A stretch of 9,304 bases of DNA, taken from Puniceicoccales bacterium (GTDB taxonomy: Bacteria; Verrucomicrobiota; Verrucomicrobiia; Opitutales; JAIRKQ01). The stretch spans positions 1-9,304 of the forward strand of contig JAISXS010000021.1 in the NCBI GenBank assembly GCA_031270385.1, in the 5' to 3' direction. The translations under genes and the position numbers were made by a program. The notes beneath the pieces are model-generated. The model did no database searches, was not told where the DNA came from, and worked only from the letters and a program-made list of their open reading frames with translations. Positions 6,931 through 9,304 of the stretch are shown here, piece after piece; position 1 is the stretch's first letter; each line of letters opens with the position of its first letter.

Positions 6931-7791
6931 ATGAGTTATCCAGTGAATTGTGATCTCGTAATTGACAACGAAGTACGTAGACAAAGCCCCAGCATTTTTG
7001 ACGTATCAAATGACAACCGTTCGAATGCAGCGGATCGTGGTGGACGTGACCGCGGGCATAATGTCAGAAACAGAGGGTCGCAGAGCGCGTTCGACCGCCG
7101 TGCGCATCGAACGGAACAAGCACCTGCGCACCCGATGGTAAGCATAAACGAAGATGGCAGCGTCACTGTCGGTAGTACGAGGTTGAGAGTAGTTCGCAGT
7201 AATATAATTGAGGCTCCATTCGAAGCGATAGTTATTTCATCCGACAAGTCTCTTTCGTGCAGAAGTGTCATAGAAAAACAAATTGCAGAAGTAGATCCGG
7301 AATTTAAAGACAGTTGCAGTGCTGTTCCAAGTGTCGATGGTACACGATGCGGGGTGGGAGACTCGAAAGCCGTTTCTGTCAACTATTCCGCCAATTCTGC
7401 CTTGAAGAAGGCGATTCTTGTGAATGTGCCGAGCTGCAGGGGTCGAAACGTAGACCCTGACTATGTTAAGGAAAATTTGAAAAAGGGTTCCCGGTCGGCT
7501 GTAACCCTCGCGCACCAGCTTAGTGTGGAATCGGTAGCGATTTCCACTCTAGGTTGTGGTAATAACGGGATTTCGTTTAACGGATGGGCAAAAATAGTGC
7601 CCAATGCATTGGTCGAGTATTTTGTTGAAAATCCGAATACAGCTGTTAGGGACACAGCCATCTGCGTGCTCAAACCGGGACAAAAGACACCGATCGAAAA
7701 AGCATTGCAGGCTGGAGCGAGAAGGCATATTATTTCACAGCCGTCAGGCCAGGGTCGAGGTTCGAGTTCGTCTTCAAGACGGAGATCATAG
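6931..7791 (+). CDS. divergent macro-domain-like protein with RG-rich N-terminus and SR tail
   Basis: This 286-residue protein has no confident family name. Residues 1-70 are polar and low-complexity, with an Arg/Gly/Asn-rich patch at 36-50 (RGGRDRGHNVRNRG). Residues about 80-250 follow the outline of a macro (ADP-ribose-binding) domain: RLRVVRSNIIEAPFEAIVIS as strand and first loop, a helix (SVIEKQIAEVD), GVGDSKAVSV where macro domains have a Gly-Glu-Ala segment, AILVNVPS, a long helix (KKGSRSAVTLAHQL), and VAISTLGCGNNGISFNGWAKI, where the phosphate loop GxGxxG is kept. The usual Asn-Ala-Ala-Asn substrate loop is replaced by ISSDKS, so hydrolase activity is doubtful. The tail (271-286) is Ser/Arg-rich. 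No signal peptide or membrane segment is seen. Strong AAGGA ribosome site. Repeat islands flank the gene on both sides. Possible roles are ADP-ribose or RNA binding or a host-directed effector; these are inferences. Confidence 0.65.
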   Translation: MSYPVNCDLVIDNEVRRQSPSIFDVSNDNRSNAADRGGRDRGHNVRNRGSQSAFDRRAHRTEQAPAHPMVSINEDGSVTVGSTRLRVVRSNIIEAPFEAIVISSDKSLSCRSVIEKQIAEVDPEFKDSCSAVPSVDGTRCGVGDSKAVSVNYSANSALKKAILVNVPSCRGRNVDPDYVKENLKKGSRSAVTLAHQLSVESVAISTLGCGNNGISFNGWAKIVPNALVEYFVENPNTAVRDTAICVLKPGQKTPIEKALQAGARRHIISQPSGQGRGSSSSSRRRS

Positions 7792-7822
7792 AGAAAAGGT
7801 TCCGGGAATGAAGTTGTATAAT

Positions 7823-7927
7823 TATAGTTATCTTGCTCGAAAAAGGCATTTTATCCAATGATATCTGACTGGGAAGTTCTGGTCTTTATGAAAAAACAGT
7901 ATGCTCTTTTCGGGTAAGATGATTATA
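7823..7927 (+). repeat. inverted-repeat element, copy 5 (complete, 105 bp)
   Basis: The left end is TATAGTTATCTTGCTCGA, the core is TATCCAATGATATCTGAC, and the right end is CGGGTAAGATGATTATA. It begins 31 bp after the stop of the macro-like gene, and its last TATA is the first of the next, truncated copy. The right arm folds as TGCTC-TTTTC-GGGTA, with G-T wobble pairs. Confidence 0.85.
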
Positions 7928-7977
7928 TCTTGCTCGAAAAAAGCATTTTATCTAACGATGTTCGGCGTGGAAGTTTA
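7924..7977 (+). repeat. inverted-repeat element, copy 6 (left half only)
   Basis: TATATCTTGCTCGAAAAAAG, followed by TATCTAACGATGTTCGGCG, matches the left half of the family. It then stops at GAAGTTTAT, where copy 7 begins. The central hairpin and right end are missing, either deleted or replaced when copy 7 arrived. Confidence 0.75.
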
Positions 7978-8081
7978 TTAGTTGTCACACTCGACAAGAG
8001 CATTCTATCAAACGATACTTGTCGAGAATGTTCTTCTACTTTATAAAAGAAAGCACGCCCTTCTCGGGCGGAAGGGCTATA
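7976..8081 (+). repeat. inverted-repeat element, copy 7 (about 106 bp, variant ends)
   Basis: The left end is TATTAGTTGTCACACTCGAC and the core is ATCAAACGATACTTGTCGAG. The right arm is a GC-rich variant, CGCCC-TTCTC-GGGCG, a perfect 5-bp hairpin, followed by GAAGGGCTATA. The loop TTCTC is the same as in copy 4, while the stem differs on both sides. Confidence 0.8.
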
Positions 8082-8119
8082 TGAGAGAAAGCACGTTCTT
8101 CCCAGATGAAACAGCTATA
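8078..8119 (+). repeat. inverted-repeat element, copy 8 (right end only, 42 bp)
   Basis: After the shared TATA, GAGAAAGCACGTTCTTCCCA and then GATGAAACAGCTATA correspond to the right third of copy 7 (GAAAGCACGCCCTTCTC). The left two-thirds are absent. Confidence 0.7.
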
Positions 8120-8181
8120 TTTGATGGGGGATTCCCGTTTTTGTGGGGAGTAGCATGTTCTTTTCAGGTAAGGCAGCTATA
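8116..8181 (+). repeat. inverted-repeat element, copy 9 (left end missing, 66 bp)
   Basis: From the shared TATA the sequence TTTGATGGGGGATTCCCG matches the interior of copy 1 (ATTCCCGTTTTTTGG). It continues to the right end GTTCTTTTCAGGTAAGG, then CAGCTATA. The left arm is missing. The remaining 60 bp up to the next stop codon (8182-8241) show nothing recognisable. Confidence 0.75.
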
Positions 8182-8241
8182 CACAATTCAAAGCCGAATC
8201 AAAGGGTGGAAAAAGGGGAAAAATATTTAGGACTTTGGGCT

Positions 8242-9304
8242 CTACTGCTGAGTCTCCTTACCTTGGCAAAGGCACTCCTCCATAGTTATACCAAATTTTT
8301 GTATATAGTTTTTATCGCCGCCAAGGGTGCGTATTGCAAAACCGTGTTTTTTTTCAAATTGTTCATCAGTCATTGTCTCGCTATGCACTTTATTAAAGTC
8401 CTGTAACCTTTCTTTATTTGTGTGCGCAGCAAAAAGTTCGTTTCTTTTTTCTCTGGCCCTGTCAAAATACGGGTCCGAGGAGCCTGGTTTATCTTCGAGT
8501 AGTTTTTTTATTTCTCGTTTTGCGTTGCCGATTTCCGTATTGAGCCACTCGACTTTTTTTTCCACTAAGGATAGGCTCAGACCCATAGATGGGCTCAGAC
8601 CCATAGTTTGAACCTCCTTCATCTCGGCCTTTAATTCTTCTATCTCTTTTTGCAAATTTTCTATTTGTTTTTGTTTGCGTTCCGACAATTGCGGCGCTGG
8701 ACGCTTTTCGCTTTTGATGCTGTTTTGATTCTGAATAGTGGTCTGCTGATTCGGCAGCGGCGCCAGATTTTGACTTGGCATTGTAGAACCACCCGGCGGC
8801 GTCAAATTTTTCGAAAATTCACTCGGCAGCGGCGGAAGCTTAATTGCGTTATTATTAGGCTTTGCATCTTTGTTCTGGATGCCATTAGCTTTCGGCGTCG
8901 AATTTTTCAAATCTTCTGTCCTCTTTTGTTCGGATTCAGACGATTGCGGCGTTGAACGTTCTTTGGTCGTGGGACTGTTGCCCACATTTTGCTCATTTGT
9001 ACTTCCGGTGTTGGGTTCTTTGACCACAGGACCAGGACGCGCACCCTCTTTTATGTTGCTGTTTTGATTCTGAATAGTGGAATTTGACGCGCCCTTCAAA
9101 GAGCCCTGTCCTCCGGCTGGAGGACGTGAGGGTTCGGACGTATTTTCAGCATTGCGCGAAGATAAAAGTTTGGCAAAAAAATCATAAATTCCTTTGAAAA
9201 AGCTAGCCAGCCCTCCGGGTTTCACTTTATGGCCATTTATATTGCCGGGACTCCCGCCAGTACTATTCGGGCTCGTTTTGCTTGCAATGTTATCTACAGC
9301 ATTC
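8242..9304 (-). CDS. low-complexity coiled-coil protein, 5' end beyond window
   Basis: This protein is not recognised. The frame is open from the right edge, with no stop and no ATG, to TAG at 8242-8244, giving about 353 visible residues. A GTG at 9225 is possible, but the 26 upstream codons (NAVDNIASKTSPNSTGGSPG and on) have the same Ser/Asn/Gly/Pro composition as the protein, so the gene very likely extends further. In order: a short hydrophobic/aromatic patch (LASFFKGIYDFFAKLL, 9213-9166), a long Pro/Asn/Gln/Ser/Thr-rich region with related segments (TIQNQNSNIKEGARPGP and TIQNQNSIKSEKRPAPQ), two likely coiled-coil helices (about 8690-8607 and 8573-8490) separated by MGLSPSMGLSLS, and a charged C-terminal part (MTDEQFEKKHGFAIRTLGG). 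It converges on the macro-like gene across a repeat island. The composition suits a secreted or scaffold protein; function is unknown. Confidence 0.78.
   Translation of the reverse strand, partial: NAVDNIASKTSPNSTGGSPGNINGHKVKPGGLASFFKGIYDFFAKLLSSRNAENTSEPSRPPAGGQGSLKGASNSTIQNQNSNIKEGARPGPVVKEPNTGSTNEQNVGNSPTTKERSTPQSSESEQKRTEDLKNSTPKANGIQNKDAKPNNNAIKLPPLPSEFSKNLTPPGGSTMPSQNLAPLPNQQTTIQNQNSIKSEKRPAPQLSERKQKQIENLQKEIEELKAEMKEVQTMGLSPSMGLSLSLVEKKVEWLNTEIGNAKREIKKLLEDKPGSSDPYFDRAREKRNELFAAHTNKERLQDFNKVHSETMTDEQFEKKHGFAIRTLGGDKNYIQKFGITMEECLCQGKETQQ
8574..8606. repeat. 18-bp tandem repeat inside the coiled-coil gene
   Basis: GGCTCAGACCCATAG occurs at 8574-8588 and again at 8592-8606, a period of 18 bp that keeps the frame. 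It encodes two copies of a six-residue unit, MGLSPS then MGLSLS, forming the linker between the two predicted helices. In-frame repeats like this can vary in number between strains. Confidence 0.8.
8718..8741. repeat. 24-bp direct repeat, copy A, inside the coiled-coil gene
   Basis: The 24 bases at 8718-8741 recur exactly at 9057-9080. Both encode TIQNQNS with the flanking residue, in the same frame. The similarity continues less exactly at protein level (KSEKRPAPQ against KEGARPGP), which points to an old internal duplication of part of the low-complexity region. Confidence 0.8.
9057..9080. repeat. 24-bp direct repeat, copy B, inside the coiled-coil gene
   Basis: This is the exact second copy of the 24-bp unit at 8718-8741, 339 bp away (a multiple of three, so in frame). 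Recombination between the two would remove 113 codons without a frameshift. Confidence 0.8.

Noticed and set aside
7823..8181. CRISPR array
   Set aside because: The units are about 105 bp with inverted ends and no short identical repeats with regular spacers. They are mobile-element copies.
7982..8406. Plus-strand frames of 82 and 87 codons
   Set aside because: They run through repeat copies 7-9 and into the antisense of the coiled-coil gene. They have no ribosome site and no coding character.
9223..9225. GTG start for the coiled-coil protein
   Set aside because: The frame stays open to the window edge with the same amino-acid composition, and no ribosome site precedes the GTG. The gene is treated as cut by the window.

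Overview
The window comes from a bacterial chromosome of moderate to low GC that uses the standard genetic code. It holds two clear housekeeping enzymes, glycogen branching enzyme (glgB) and valyl-tRNA synthetase (valS), a predicted surface lipoprotein, and two unusual low-complexity proteins. Several ValS segments (NWCPATMTALSDEEV, and GRNFCNKLWNAFRF after the KMSKS loop) remind me of Verrucomicrobiota and other PVC-group bacteria. That placement is an impression from memory and is tentative. The accessory proteins and dense short repeats would suit a host-associated member.

Layout from left to right: 1-110 has no supported gene. 111-361 is a first island of about 105-bp inverted-repeat elements. 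392-2599 (minus) is glgB. 2604-3569 (minus) is a lipoprotein with an IPT/TIG domain, only 4 bp upstream of glgB and so probably in one operon with it. 3570-3870 is a divergent control region with a perfect 14-bp inverted repeat just ahead of valS. 3871-6576 (plus) is valS. 6580-6781 is a second island of the same elements. 6931-7791 (plus) is a divergent macro-domain-like protein with an Arg/Gly-rich front end and a Ser/Arg tail. 7823-8181 is a third island, with at least five whole or broken elements end to end. 8242-9304 (minus) is the C-terminal part of a low-complexity, coiled-coil protein that runs off the right edge.

The most striking structure is the repeat family. Full copies are 104-107 bp. 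They begin and end in TATA and carry imperfect inverted ends of about 27 bp (left end TATAGTTGTCTTACTTGAG, right end CAGGTAAGATGACTATA). Each end is itself a small hairpin. At least nine copies or fragments occur, all between genes. One copy appears to have landed in a TA inside an older, oppositely oriented copy. Neighbouring copies share their terminal TATA. No transposase is present, so these are non-autonomous elements, either MITE-like or REPIN-like.

The macro-like gene is bracketed by two of these islands and looks like an accessory insert. The lipoprotein-glgB pair and valS are transcribed divergently from the 3570-3870 region.
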